DNA from: Methylibium sp. NZG
GTDB taxonomy: Bacteria > Pseudomonadota > Gammaproteobacteria > Burkholderiales > Burkholderiaceae_C
Direction: 5' to 3'
Length of the DNA stretch: 64,000 bases
Assembly (NCBI GenBank): GCA_001263235.1
Contig: LGRD01000016.1
Span: 39,688-103,687 of the forward strand
Shown here: positions 51,204 to 59,662 of the stretch, in pieces
How positions within the stretch are numbered: the first letter of the stretch is position 1
How the letters are laid out: every line of letters begins with the position of its first letter
The notes under the pieces: model-generated
The model's database searches: none
What the model saw: only the letters and a program-made list of their open reading frames with translations
What the model was told of the DNA's origin: nothing
Translations under genes and position numbers: made by a program

Positions 51204-52196
51204 TCAGCGCGGGTACAGCCCGCGCTCGCGCGCCATCAAGCGCGTCATGCCCAGCAGCGCGCCGATGTTGGGCATGGCCACGCCGAAGCGCAGGCCGATC
51301 TCGTGCACCGCCGACACCAGCGCGTCGAGCTCAAGTGCGCGGCCGGCCAGCGCGTCTTGCAGCATCGAGGTCTTGAAGGCGCCGAGCTGGCGCGTGAGCG
51401 CCATGCGCTCCTCGCCCGACTGGCTGATGGGGCAACCGAGTTGCGCCCCCACCTCGGCCGCCTCGGCCATCGTGCGCAGGATGAAGCCGTGCACCAGCGG
51501 GTCGTCGAGCATCGCCGCCGTGGTGGAGCCCGTCAGTGCCGACAGCGGGTTCATCGTCATGTTGCCCCACAACTTGTACCAGACGTCGCTGCGGATCTGA
51601 GCGCTCGCTTCGGCCTTGAAGCCGGCCTGCGACAGCGCCGCGCACACCTCGGCCATGCGCGCGGACGACCCGCCTGCGGGCTCTCCCACAATCAAGCGCT
51701 CGCCGAAGCCGTGCTGCACCACCCCCGGCTCGGGGCTGGAGCAGGTCAGGTGCACCACGCAGCCCAGCACGCGCGGCAGCGGCAGCGCGGCCTCGATGCG
51801 GCCGTCGGGGTCGATGCTGGCGATGCGGCGGTCTTGCGGCGCCAGGCGATCACACGTCGGCGGCGTCTGCAGAAACCACCACGGCACGCCGTTCATCGCT
51901 GGCATCACCGCGGTCTTGGGGCCCAGCAGCGGCTGCAGGGTTTCGGCAACAGTGGCCAAGGTCGTGCCCTTGACGGCGATCACCACGAGGTCCTGCTCGC
52001 CCAGGTCGTGGGCCTGCGCACTGGCGCGCAGCGGCACGACCGATTCCTGCCCCGCCGAGCGCAGCCGCAGCCCGCGGTCGCGCACGGTGGCCAGCGTCGC
52101 GCCGCGGGCCAGCGCGCACACCTCGTGCCCCGCCTGCACCAGCCGCGCCGCCATCAGCCCGCCAACGGCCCCCACGCCCACCACTGCGATCTTCAT
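51204..52196 (-). CDS. panE: 2-dehydropantoate 2-reductase family protein (PanE/ApbA)
   Basis: This 330-residue ketopantoate reductase-like enzyme has the NADP-binding AVVGVGAVGGLMAARL, VIAVKGTTLATVAE with the lysine near the nicotinamide, and the C-terminal helical domain with KLWGNMTMNPLSALTG (catalytic Lys and Asn region). It may supply pantoate for CoA, or be one of the several paralogs with other alpha-keto acid substrates. It is divergent from the TetR gene; the 213-base spacer holds both promoters. Confidence 0.88.
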   Translation of the reverse strand: MKIAVVGVGAVGGLMAARLVQAGHEVCALARGATLATVRDRGLRLRSAGQESVVPLRASAQAHDLGEQDLVVIAVKGTTLATVAETLQPLLGPKTAVMPAMNGVPWWFLQTPPTCDRLAPQDRRIASIDPDGRIEAALPLPRVLGCVVHLTCSSPEPGVVQHGFGERLIVGEPAGGSSARMAEVCAALSQAGFKAEASAQIRSDVWYKLWGNMTMNPLSALTGSTTAAMLDDPLVHGFILRTMAEAAEVGAQLGCPISQSGEERMALTRQLGAFKTSMLQDALAGRALELDALVSAVHEIGLRFGVAMPNIGALLGMTRLMARERGLYPR

Positions 52197-52387
52197 CCGG
52201 CGCTCCGTTGTTGACTTGAAAGGGAACCAGCATGGATGGTAAGGCGCGTCCCTTGGGCACTGCCAAACCCGGGTAAACCCTCATCTTCATGCCCGCAGGT
52301 TGGATGCGCCTAGAGGCGTCAGCCTACAAAAATGCCCGGAGAAATCTCGATCTGTTGCCAACAGGCGGGATGGTTGTGTGCAAAATA

Positions 52388-52399
52388 GAACGATCGTTC
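52388..52399. promoter_or_regulatory. candidate TetR operator
   Basis: GAACGATCGTTC is a perfect 12-base palindrome in an A/T-richer context, ending 10 bases before the TetR start at 52410. Sites of this form (AACGATCGTT core) suit TetR/AcrR regulators of fatty-acid genes. Its position over the start region suggests autorepression and control of the beta-oxidation operon. Confidence 0.55.
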
Positions 52400-52409
52400 G
52401 TTTCTACCC

Positions 52410-53141
52410 GTGCCCGTGACAGACACCCCAACGCTTGCCAACCCGCGTGATCACACGCTGCCGCCCCGCTCGTTGCTGAAGGGCCAGCAGACCCGCGCGA
52501 CCATTTTGGAGGCTGCCCTCGGCCTGGCTTCGCACATGGGCCTGGAGGGCTTGTCGATCGGCGCGCTGGCCGAGGTGACGAAGATGAGCAAGTCGGGCGT
52601 GTTCGCGCACTTCGGCTCACGCGAGGAGTTGCAGATCTGCGTCGTGCGCGAGTACCACGCCAAGTTCGAGGAAGAAGTCTTCGTGCCGGCCATGCGCGAG
52701 CCGCGCGGCCTGCCGCGCTTGCGCGCGCTGTTCGATCTTTGGGTGCGGTGCGTGTCGGTCGAGATCGATTCGGGCTGCATCTATATCAGCGGCGCCGTCG
52801 AGTTCGACGACCGGCCCGGCCCGGTGCGCGACGCGCTCGTCTCGATGGTGCAGACGTGGCAGCAGGCGCTGGAGCGTGCGATCGACATCGCCATCGACGA
52901 AGGCCACTTGCGTGCCGACACCGAGCCGGCGCAGCTGCTGTTCGAGGTGCATGGCCTGATCCTGGCGCTGCACCACGACGCGCGGTTCCTGCGCACGCCT
53001 GGCGCCGTCGAGCGCGCACGTGTCGCGTTCCAGCGCGTGCTCGGGCACTACACGTGCCAAGTCGCGCCTGCATCCATTCCGGCCCCGACCGCGCGCAAGC
53101 GCAAAGCCGCCGCCCCCCTTTCCGATTCTGCTCAGGAGTAA
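52410..53141 (+). CDS. TetR family transcriptional regulator
   Basis: This 243-residue regulator has an N-terminal DNA-binding domain, TRATILEAALGLASHMGLEG and then LAEVTKMSKSGVFAHFGSREE (helix-turn-helix, ~residues 48-72). The C-terminal ligand-binding domain matches the TetR_C group seen beside acyl-CoA dehydrogenase genes. It starts at GTG 52410 or 52416; no ribosome-binding site is seen, and it may be leaderless. It lies six bases from the acyl-CoA dehydrogenase gene, so it probably controls the beta-oxidation operon in response to an acyl-CoA. Confidence 0.88.
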   Translation: MPVTDTPTLANPRDHTLPPRSLLKGQQTRATILEAALGLASHMGLEGLSIGALAEVTKMSKSGVFAHFGSREELQICVVREYHAKFEEEVFVPAMREPRGLPRLRALFDLWVRCVSVEIDSGCIYISGAVEFDDRPGPVRDALVSMVQTWQQALERAIDIAIDEGHLRADTEPAQLLFEVHGLILALHHDARFLRTPGAVERARVAFQRVLGHYTCQVAPASIPAPTARKRKAAAPLSDSAQE

Positions 53142-53147
53142 CCCACC

Positions 53148-54959
53148 ATGGCTCAGTACACCCCGCCGCTGCGCGACATGCAGTTCGTGCTGCACGAACT
53201 GCTGAACGTGACCGACGAATTCAAGCGCCTGCCGCGGCACGCCGAGGTCGACGCCGACACCGTCAACGCCGTGCTCGAAGAAGGCGGCAAGTTCGCCGCC
53301 GGAGTCTTGTTCCCGCTCAACCAGAGTGGCGACACCGAAGGCTGCACGCTCGACAAAACCCATCGCACCGTGACGGCGCCGAAGGGCTTCAAGGCCGCCT
53401 ATGCGCAGTACGCCGAAGGCGGCTGGGCGGCGCTGAGTTGCGACCCCGAGTACGGCGGCCAGGGCCTGCCGATCACCGTGAACCAGTGCTTCTACGAGAT
53501 GATGAACAGCGCCAACCAGGCCTGGACGATGTACCCCGGCCTCACGCACGGCGCGTACGAATGCCTGCACGAGCACGGCACGCCCGAGCAAAAGGCGACC
53601 TACCTGCCCAAGCTCACCAGCGGCCAGTGGCTCGGCACGATGTGCCTGACCGAAGCGCATTGCGGCACCGACCTCGGGCTGCTTCGTACCAAAGCAGACC
53701 CCCAGCCTGACGGCAGCCACCGCATCAACGGCTCCAAGATCTTCATCAGCTCGGGTGACAACGACCTGGCAGAAAACATCGTGCACCTGGTGCTGGCCCG
53801 CTTGCCGGACGCACCGGTCGGCTCCAAGGGCATCTCGCTGTTCGTCGTGCCCAAGTTCTTGCCCAAGACCGACGTGCAGGGTGCAGTCACGCTCGGCCAG
53901 CGCAACGGCATCTTCTGCACCGGGCTCGAGCACAAGATGGGCATCCACGGCAACGCCACCTGCCAGATGAGCCTGGAGAACGCCACCGGATGGTTGGTTG
54001 GCCAACCGCACCGCGGCCTGGCGGCGATGTTCGTGATGATGAATGCCGCGCGGCTCGGCGTCGGCAACCAGGGCCTGGGGCTGACCGAGGTGGCCTACCA
54101 GAATGCCGTCGTCTACGCCAAAGACCGCATCCAGATGCGCTCGCTGTCCGGCCCCAAATCGCCGAGCCAGCCGGCCGACCCGATCATCGTGCACCCCGAT
54201 GTGCGCAAGATGCTGCTGACGGCGCGCGCCTACGCCGAGGGTGGCCGCGCGCTGGCCGTCTACATCGCAATGCTGATCGACCGCGAACTCTCGTCCCACG
54301 ACGAAGACGTGCGCAAGGACGCCGCCGATCAAGTGGCGCTGCTCACGCCCATCGTCAAGGCCTTCCTGACCGACAACGCCTGGATCGCCACCTCGCACTG
54401 CATGCAGGTGTTCGGTGGGCACGGCTACATCAAAGAATCGGGCATGGAGCAGTACGTGCGCGACGCCCGCATCAACATGATCTATGAAGGCACCAACACC
54501 ATCCAGTCGCTCGACCTGCTGGGCCGCAAGGTGCTGGGCGACAACGGCGCGCGCTTCAAGAAGTTCGGCAAGCTGATCAGCGACTTCATCGAGGAAGAAG
54601 GCGTGAACGAGGCGATGCAGGAGTTCGTCAACCCACTTGCCGACATCGGCGACAAGGTGACCAAGCTGACCACCGAGCTCGGCATGAAGGCCTTCAAGAA
54701 CCCCGACGAAGTGGGCGCCGCCGCGGTGGACTACCTGCGCGTGTGCGGTCACCTGGTGTTTGCCTACTTCTGGGCGCGCATGGCGAAGGTGGCGCTGGAG
54801 AAGCAAGCCGATGCCAATTCCGCCGACCCGTTCTACAAGGCCAAACTCGCCACCGCGCGCTTTTACTTCGCCAAACTGCTGCCCGAAACCGCCTCGCTGA
54901 TCCGCACCGCGCGGGCCGGCGCGGCACCGATGATGGACATGGAAGAGGCGTTGTTTTAA
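53148..54959 (+). CDS. acyl-CoA dehydrogenase (long form with C-terminal extension)
   Basis: This 603-residue flavin-dependent acyl-CoA dehydrogenase introduces the alpha-beta double bond of acyl-CoA esters. Key segments are LTEAHCGTDLGLLRTKA (FAD binding), KIFISSGDND and the catalytic glutamate in MIYEGTNTIQSLDL (~residue 447), then the C-terminal ACAD extension (DUF5943-like) typical of the AidB-related 600-residue class in beta-proteobacteria. It follows the TetR gene directly and precedes the DUF2147 and FadN-like genes in one operon. Confidence 0.92.
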   Translation: MAQYTPPLRDMQFVLHELLNVTDEFKRLPRHAEVDADTVNAVLEEGGKFAAGVLFPLNQSGDTEGCTLDKTHRTVTAPKGFKAAYAQYAEGGWAALSCDPEYGGQGLPITVNQCFYEMMNSANQAWTMYPGLTHGAYECLHEHGTPEQKATYLPKLTSGQWLGTMCLTEAHCGTDLGLLRTKADPQPDGSHRINGSKIFISSGDNDLAENIVHLVLARLPDAPVGSKGISLFVVPKFLPKTDVQGAVTLGQRNGIFCTGLEHKMGIHGNATCQMSLENATGWLVGQPHRGLAAMFVMMNAARLGVGNQGLGLTEVAYQNAVVYAKDRIQMRSLSGPKSPSQPADPIIVHPDVRKMLLTARAYAEGGRALAVYIAMLIDRELSSHDEDVRKDAADQVALLTPIVKAFLTDNAWIATSHCMQVFGGHGYIKESGMEQYVRDARINMIYEGTNTIQSLDLLGRKVLGDNGARFKKFGKLISDFIEEEGVNEAMQEFVNPLADIGDKVTKLTTELGMKAFKNPDEVGAAAVDYLRVCGHLVFAYFWARMAKVALEKQADANSADPFYKAKLATARFYFAKLLPETASLIRTARAGAAPMMDMEEALF

Positions 54960-55015
54960 CGTGCGCCGCTTCGACTGACCGACCCCCGCGTGACGCACCC
55001 TAGGAGACAAGCCCC

Positions 55016-55465
55016 ATGAACGCAATCACCCGAAACCTTCTCGCCGCCGCAGGCCTGGCTTTGCTGGCCGGCTGGACGCAAGCCCAGAGCTCGCCGGTGG
55101 GTCTGTGGAAGACCATCGATGACGAGACCAAGAAGGAAAAGTCCCTGATCCGCCTGAGCGAGAGCGGCGGCGTGATCAGCGGGAAGCTCGAGAAGTTTCT
55201 CGACCCCGCCACCAAGGCCGACGTGGTGTGCGACAAATGCACCGACGACCGCAAAGACAAGCCCATCATGGGCATGACGCTGGTGCGCAACGCCAAGCAG
55301 GGCGCCGACGACAAGACGGTGTGGGAAGGCGGCGACATCCTCGACCCGAACAACGGAAAGGTCTACAAGCTGCGCCTGAAGCCGGTGGACGGCGGCAAGA
55401 CGCTGGAGGTGCGCGGCTACATCGGCCCGTTCTTCCGCAACCAGACGTGGACCCGCGTGGAGTGA
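55016..55465 (+). CDS. DUF2147 secreted protein
   Basis: This 149-residue protein has a signal peptide (MNAITRNLLAAAGLALLAGW, cleavage after AQA near residue 24). The mature domain begins SPVGLWKTIDDETKKEKSLI and contains VCDKCTDDRKDKPIMGM, WEGGDILDPNNGKVY and YIGPFFRNQTWTRV, all typical of DUF2147 (PF09917), a small lipocalin-like periplasmic family. AGGAGA precedes ATG 55016. It is often found in fatty-acid operons; the role is unknown. A hairpin-rich spacer with palindromes around 55477-55535 follows. Confidence 0.88.
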   Translation: MNAITRNLLAAAGLALLAGWTQAQSSPVGLWKTIDDETKKEKSLIRLSESGGVISGKLEKFLDPATKADVVCDKCTDDRKDKPIMGMTLVRNAKQGADDKTVWEGGDILDPNNGKVYKLRLKPVDGGKTLEVRGYIGPFFRNQTWTRVE

Positions 55466-55566
55466 GTTGACCCCAAGACGCCTCCGGCGTCGCCCCCCCG
55501 AGGGGGAGTCGCCGTCTAGGGACGGCCCGGCGACGGCGGCCCCGCACTGCAAGGAAGGAAGTTCCA

Positions 55567-57963
55567 ATGAATCGTTTCAACGTTCGCAAGGTCGCCGTGC
55601 TCGGCGCCGGCGTGATGGGCGCGCAGATTGCCGCCCACCTCGTCAACTGCAAGGTCTCGGTCGTGCTGTTCGACCTGCCTGCGAAGGAAGGGCCGAAGAA
55701 CGGCATCGTCACCAAGGCCGTCGAGGGCTTGAAGAAGTTGAAGCCCGCACCGCTGGGCGTGCCGGAAGACGCGGCGCTGATCCAACAAGCCAACTACGAA
55801 GAACACCTCGACCTGCTGAAGGACTGCGACCTGGTGATCGAGGCGATCGCCGAGCGCATGGACTGGAAGCTCGACCTGTACAAGCGCATCGCGCCGGCCT
55901 TGGCGCCGCATGCGATCGTCGCGTCCAACACCTCGGGCCTGAGCATCACCAAGTTGTCGGAGGTGCTGCCGCAAGAGATCAAGCCGCGCTTTTGCGGCAT
56001 CCACTTCTTCAACCCGCCGCGCTACATGGCGCTGGTGGAGCTGATCAACACGCCGACGACCCAGCCCGAGGTGCTCGACCAGCTCGAAGCCTTCGTCACC
56101 ACCGCGCTGGGGAAAAGCGTGGTGCGGGCGATGGACACGCCCAACTTCATCGCCAACCGCGTCGGCATTGCCGGCATGCTGGCGACGATGAAGGAGGCCG
56201 AGACCTTCGGCCTGAGCTACGACGTGGTCGACGACCTGACCGGCAAAAAGCTCGGCCGCGCCAGCAGCGGCACCTTCCGCACCGCCGACGTGGTGGGGCT
56301 GGACACGATGGCGCACGTCATCAAGACACTGCAGGACAACCTCGGCGCCGACCCGTTCTTCGCCAGTTACGCCACGCCGCCGGTGCTGGCAAGGTTGATC
56401 GAACAAGGCGCACTCGGCCAGAAGAGTGGCGCGGGCTTCTACAAGAAGGTGGGCAAGGACATCCTGCGCCTCGACCCGGCCAAAGGCGACTACGTTGCCG
56501 GCGGCGGCAAGGCCGACGAGATCGTCGCGCGCATGCTGAAGAAGCCCGCGCCCGAGCGCCTGAAGCTGCTGCACGAATCGAAGAACCCGCAGGCGCAGTT
56601 CCTGTGGGCGATCCTGCGCGACAGCTTCCATTACTGCGCGGTGCATCTGGCCGACATTGCCGAATCTGCGCGCGAGATCGACTTCGCGATGCGCTGGGGC
56701 TTCGGCAGCAGCCAGGGCCCGTTCGAGCTGTGGCAGGAGGCCGGCTGGAAGCAGGTGGCCGGTTGGGTGAAGGAAGACATCGACGCCGGCAAGGCACTGA
56801 GCAACGCGCCGCTGCCGGGCTGGGTGTTCGAAGGGCCTGTTGCCGACAAGGGCGGCGTGCACACGCCGGAAGGCTCGTGGAGCCCGTCGAGAAAAGCGTT
56901 CGTGGCGCAGAGCACGCTGCCGGTCTACCAGCGTCAGCACTTCCGTGAGGCGGTGCTCGGCTCGGGCGCGGCGGCGCCGCTGAAGAGCGGCACCGAGGTC
57001 TTCAAGAACGACGAAGTGCGGGTGTGGACGCTGGACGGCGAGGTGCTGATCCTGAGCATCACCGCCAAGCTGCACCTGATCGGCCAGGGCGTGATCGAGG
57101 GGTTGACGAAGGCTGTCGAAATGGCCGAGGCCAGCTACAAGGGCTTGGTGATCTGGTCGCCCGACGATGTGTTCTCGGCCGGTGCGAACCTCGAGTCGAT
57201 GATGCCGGTGTTCATGAAGAGCGGCGGCAAAGGCATCCTGCCCGAGGTCAAGAAGCTGCAGGACGCGATGCTGCGCATGCGTTATGCCAACGTGCCGGTG
57301 GTGGCGGCGATGCGCGGCCTGGCGCTGGGCGGCGGCTGTGAGATCGCGGTTCATGCGGCGCGGCGTGTGGCGGCGATGGAGAGTTACGTCGGCTTGGTCG
57401 AGGTCGGCGTCGGGCTGATCCCGGCTGGTGGTGGCCTGGCCTACATCGCGCGGCGTGCATCTGAAATGGCGGCAGCTGGCAACGCCAACGCCGACATCAT
57501 GAAGTTCGCGACCGACGGCTTCACCAACGCCGCGATGGCCAAGGTGGGCACCAGCGCGATCGAGTCGCGCCGCCTGGGCTACCTGCTGTGGAGCGATGTG
57601 ATCGTGCCGCACAAGGACGAGCTGCTGTTCGTCGCCACGCAGCAGGCCCGGGCGATGTTCGACAGCGGCTACCGCGCGCCGGCGCGGGCGGTGTTTCCGG
57701 TGGCGGGCCGCAACGCGACGGCCACGATCAAGGGCCAGCTCGCCAACATGCGCGACGGTGGCTTCATCAGCGCACACGACTTCCACATCAGCGCGCTGAT
57801 CGCCGAGGTGATCTGCGGGGGTGATGTCGATGCGGGATCGATGGTCACCGAGGAGTACCTGATGACGCTGGAGCGGCAGCACTTCTGCAAGCTGCTGGAC
57901 CACCCGAAGTCTCAAGAACGGATCATGGGCATGCTGCAGACCGGCAAGCCGGTTCGCAACTGA
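55567..57963 (+). CDS. 3-hydroxyacyl-CoA dehydrogenase/enoyl-CoA hydratase fusion, FadN-like
   Basis: This is a 798-residue beta-oxidation enzyme. The N-terminal dehydrogenase (KVAVLGAGVMGAQIAAHLVN, ~residues 6-25) has its catalytic segment in CGIHFFNPPRYMALVELI with the 3-hydroxyacyl-CoA histidine. The C-terminal crotonase (~residues 470-700) has FSAGANLESM and ALGGGCEIAVHAARR. This dehydrogenase-first order is that of FadN/FadJ-like proteins found beside acyl-CoA dehydrogenase and thiolase, the reverse of FadB. An AAGGAAGG site precedes ATG 55567. It hydrates and oxidises enoyl-CoA in the operon. Confidence 0.92.
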   Translation: MNRFNVRKVAVLGAGVMGAQIAAHLVNCKVSVVLFDLPAKEGPKNGIVTKAVEGLKKLKPAPLGVPEDAALIQQANYEEHLDLLKDCDLVIEAIAERMDWKLDLYKRIAPALAPHAIVASNTSGLSITKLSEVLPQEIKPRFCGIHFFNPPRYMALVELINTPTTQPEVLDQLEAFVTTALGKSVVRAMDTPNFIANRVGIAGMLATMKEAETFGLSYDVVDDLTGKKLGRASSGTFRTADVVGLDTMAHVIKTLQDNLGADPFFASYATPPVLARLIEQGALGQKSGAGFYKKVGKDILRLDPAKGDYVAGGGKADEIVARMLKKPAPERLKLLHESKNPQAQFLWAILRDSFHYCAVHLADIAESAREIDFAMRWGFGSSQGPFELWQEAGWKQVAGWVKEDIDAGKALSNAPLPGWVFEGPVADKGGVHTPEGSWSPSRKAFVAQSTLPVYQRQHFREAVLGSGAAAPLKSGTEVFKNDEVRVWTLDGEVLILSITAKLHLIGQGVIEGLTKAVEMAEASYKGLVIWSPDDVFSAGANLESMMPVFMKSGGKGILPEVKKLQDAMLRMRYANVPVVAAMRGLALGGGCEIAVHAARRVAAMESYVGLVEVGVGLIPAGGGLAYIARRASEMAAAGNANADIMKFATDGFTNAAMAKVGTSAIESRRLGYLLWSDVIVPHKDELLFVATQQARAMFDSGYRAPARAVFPVAGRNATATIKGQLANMRDGGFISAHDFHISALIAEVICGGDVDAGSMVTEEYLMTLERQHFCKLLDHPKSQERIMGMLQTGKPVRN

Positions 57964-57967
57964 GTGA

Positions 57968-58009
57968 GTTCACTCCTTCCCCCTCTGGGGGAAGGCCGGG
58001 ATGGGGGCC
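57968..58009. repeat. left inverted repeat bracketing the DUF559 gene
   Basis: This 42-base block with an inner CCTTCCCC/GGGGAAGG hairpin matches the reverse complement of 58382-58423 at 35 of 42 positions and nearly matches an orphan copy at 2413-2452. It begins five bases after the fadN-like stop. Confidence 0.8.
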
Positions 58010-58025
58010 TACGGAGCGAACCACC

Positions 58026-58445
58026 GTGCAAGACCAAGCCAGCGCCGCTGCCAGGCACAACGCAAAAGCACTCCGCACCGGTATGGCCGATGCCGAGCGG
58101 CGTTTGTGGTCGCGCCTTCGGCATGAGCAACTTGGGGTGAAGTTTCGCCGGCAACATCCGATCGGCACGTGCGTTCTGGACTTCGCGTGCCTCGCACCCA
58201 AGCTGGCGATCGAGATCGACGGCTCGCAGCATCTCGATCAGTTGAAGTACGACGAACGCCGCACGGAATGGCTGGCGACCCAGGGCTTTGCGGTCCTTCG
58301 CTTCTGGGCGAATGACGTGATGACCCAGACGGATGCCGTGGTCATCCGAGTGTTCGAGAACTTGCAGGTCGCCGCCTCGACGGCCCCCACCCCAACCCTC
58401 CCCCAGCGGGGGAGGGAGTCAACACAGAAGGAATCAACATCATGA
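58026..58445 (+). CDS. DUF559 (Vsr-like) endonuclease-domain protein
   Basis: This 139-residue protein starts at GTG 58026. It contains the DUF559 fold: AERRLWSRLR, FRRQHPIGTCVLDF and the nuclease residues Asp52, Glu63 and Asp65 (VLDF, AIEIDGSQH), then ATQGFAVLRFWANDV. This is the PD-(D/E)xK-like active site of Vsr-type nucleases. The last ~20 residues (TLPQRGRE and beyond) are encoded by a dispersed GC-rich repeat. The stop overlaps the thiolase ATG. The gene has no place in fatty-acid degradation and is bracketed by inverted repeats, so it looks like a small inserted unit. Confidence 0.88.
   Translation: MQDQASAAARHNAKALRTGMADAERRLWSRLRHEQLGVKFRRQHPIGTCVLDFACLAPKLAIEIDGSQHLDQLKYDERRTEWLATQGFAVLRFWANDVMTQTDAVVIRVFENLQVAASTAPTPTLPQRGRESTQKESTS
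58382..58423. repeat. right inverted repeat, within the 3' end of the DUF559 gene
   Basis: This is the reverse-complement partner of 57968-58009 (35 of 42 matches). It encodes part of the DUF559 protein tail, ending just 18 bases before the thiolase start. Confidence 0.8.
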
Positions 58446-59641
58446 GCAAACAAGTTCAAGACGCCTACATCGTTGCCGCCACCCGCACGCCGATCGGCAA
58501 GTCGGGGCGCGGGTACTTCAAGAACACGCGGCCGGACGACCTGCTCGTCGCGGCGGTGCGCAGCGCGCTGAAGCAGGTGCCGACGCTGGACCCGGCGGCG
58601 ATCGAAGACGCGATCATCGGCTGCTCGTTCCCCGAGGGCGAGCAGGGCATGAACATGGCCCGCGTGGCGATGGTGCTGGCGGGCTTGCCGCATTCGGTGG
58701 GCGGCGTCACCGTCAACCGCTTCTGCGCGTCGGGCGTGACGGCGCTGCAGATGGCGGCCGACCGCATCCGCATCGGCGAGGCCGACGTGATGATCGCCGG
58801 CGGTGCCGAGTCGATGAGCCTGGTGACGATGGGCGGCAACAAGCCGTCATTCAACCCCGAGGTGTTCGCGCGCGACGAGAACGTCGGCATCGCCTACGGC
58901 ATGGGCCTGACAGCCGAGAAGGTGGCGGCGCAGTGGAAGGTCAGCCGCGAGGCGCAAGACCAGTTCGCGCTCGCCTCGCACCAGAAGGCGCTCAAGGCGA
59001 TGGCAGCGGGCGAGTTCACGGCCGAGATGACGCCGATCGACGTCGTCGAGCGCTTCCCGAACTTGGCGACTGGCGAAGTTGGCACGAAGACGCGGACGGT
59101 GAACCTCGACGAAGGCGCACGGCCCGACACCTCGCTCGAAGGCCTGGCCAAGCTCAAGCCGGTGTTCGCCGCCAAGGGCAGCGTGACGGCGGGCAACAGC
59201 TCGCAGACGAGCGACGGCGCCGGTGCGCTGATCCTGGCGAGCGAGAAGGCGGTCAAGCAGTTCGGGCTGAAGCCGCTCGCACGCTTCGTCAGCTTTGCCG
59301 CGCGCGGCGTGGCGCCGGAGATCATGGGCATCGGCCCGATCGAGGCCATCCCGGCCGCGCTGCGCTATGCCGGGCTGAAGCTCGACGACATCGGCTGGAT
59401 CGAGCTCAACGAAGCGTTTGCTGCGCAGGCGCTGGCGGTCATCAACACCGTCGGGCTCGACGCTGCCAAGGTCAACCCGATGGGCGGCGCGATCGCGCTG
59501 GGCCACCCGCTCGGCGCCACCGGCGCCATTCGTGCCGCGACCGTCGTGCATGCGCTGCACCGCCACAACCTGAAGTACGGCATGGTCACGATGTGCGTGG
59601 GCATGGGGCAGGGCGCGGCGGGCATTCTCGAGCGGGTCTGA
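58442..59641 (+). CDS. acetyl-CoA C-acyltransferase (thiolase), FadA/FadI type
   Basis: This 399-residue thiolase has the acyl-accepting Cys95 in NRFCASGVTALQ, the catalytic His355 in ALGHPLGATGA and Cys385 in MCVGMGQGAAG; all are present and normally placed. It cleaves 3-ketoacyl-CoA to acetyl-CoA and a shortened acyl-CoA, the last step of the operon's beta-oxidation. ATG 58442 overlaps the DUF559 stop. It is probably an octamer/tetramer partner of the FadN-like protein. Confidence 0.93.
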   Translation: MSKQVQDAYIVAATRTPIGKSGRGYFKNTRPDDLLVAAVRSALKQVPTLDPAAIEDAIIGCSFPEGEQGMNMARVAMVLAGLPHSVGGVTVNRFCASGVTALQMAADRIRIGEADVMIAGGAESMSLVTMGGNKPSFNPEVFARDENVGIAYGMGLTAEKVAAQWKVSREAQDQFALASHQKALKAMAAGEFTAEMTPIDVVERFPNLATGEVGTKTRTVNLDEGARPDTSLEGLAKLKPVFAAKGSVTAGNSSQTSDGAGALILASEKAVKQFGLKPLARFVSFAARGVAPEIMGIGPIEAIPAALRYAGLKLDDIGWIELNEAFAAQALAVINTVGLDAAKVNPMGGAIALGHPLGATGAIRAATVVHALHRHNLKYGMVTMCVGMGQGAAGILERV

Positions 59642-59662
59642 CGACGGGCCGCCTGTTCGTCG

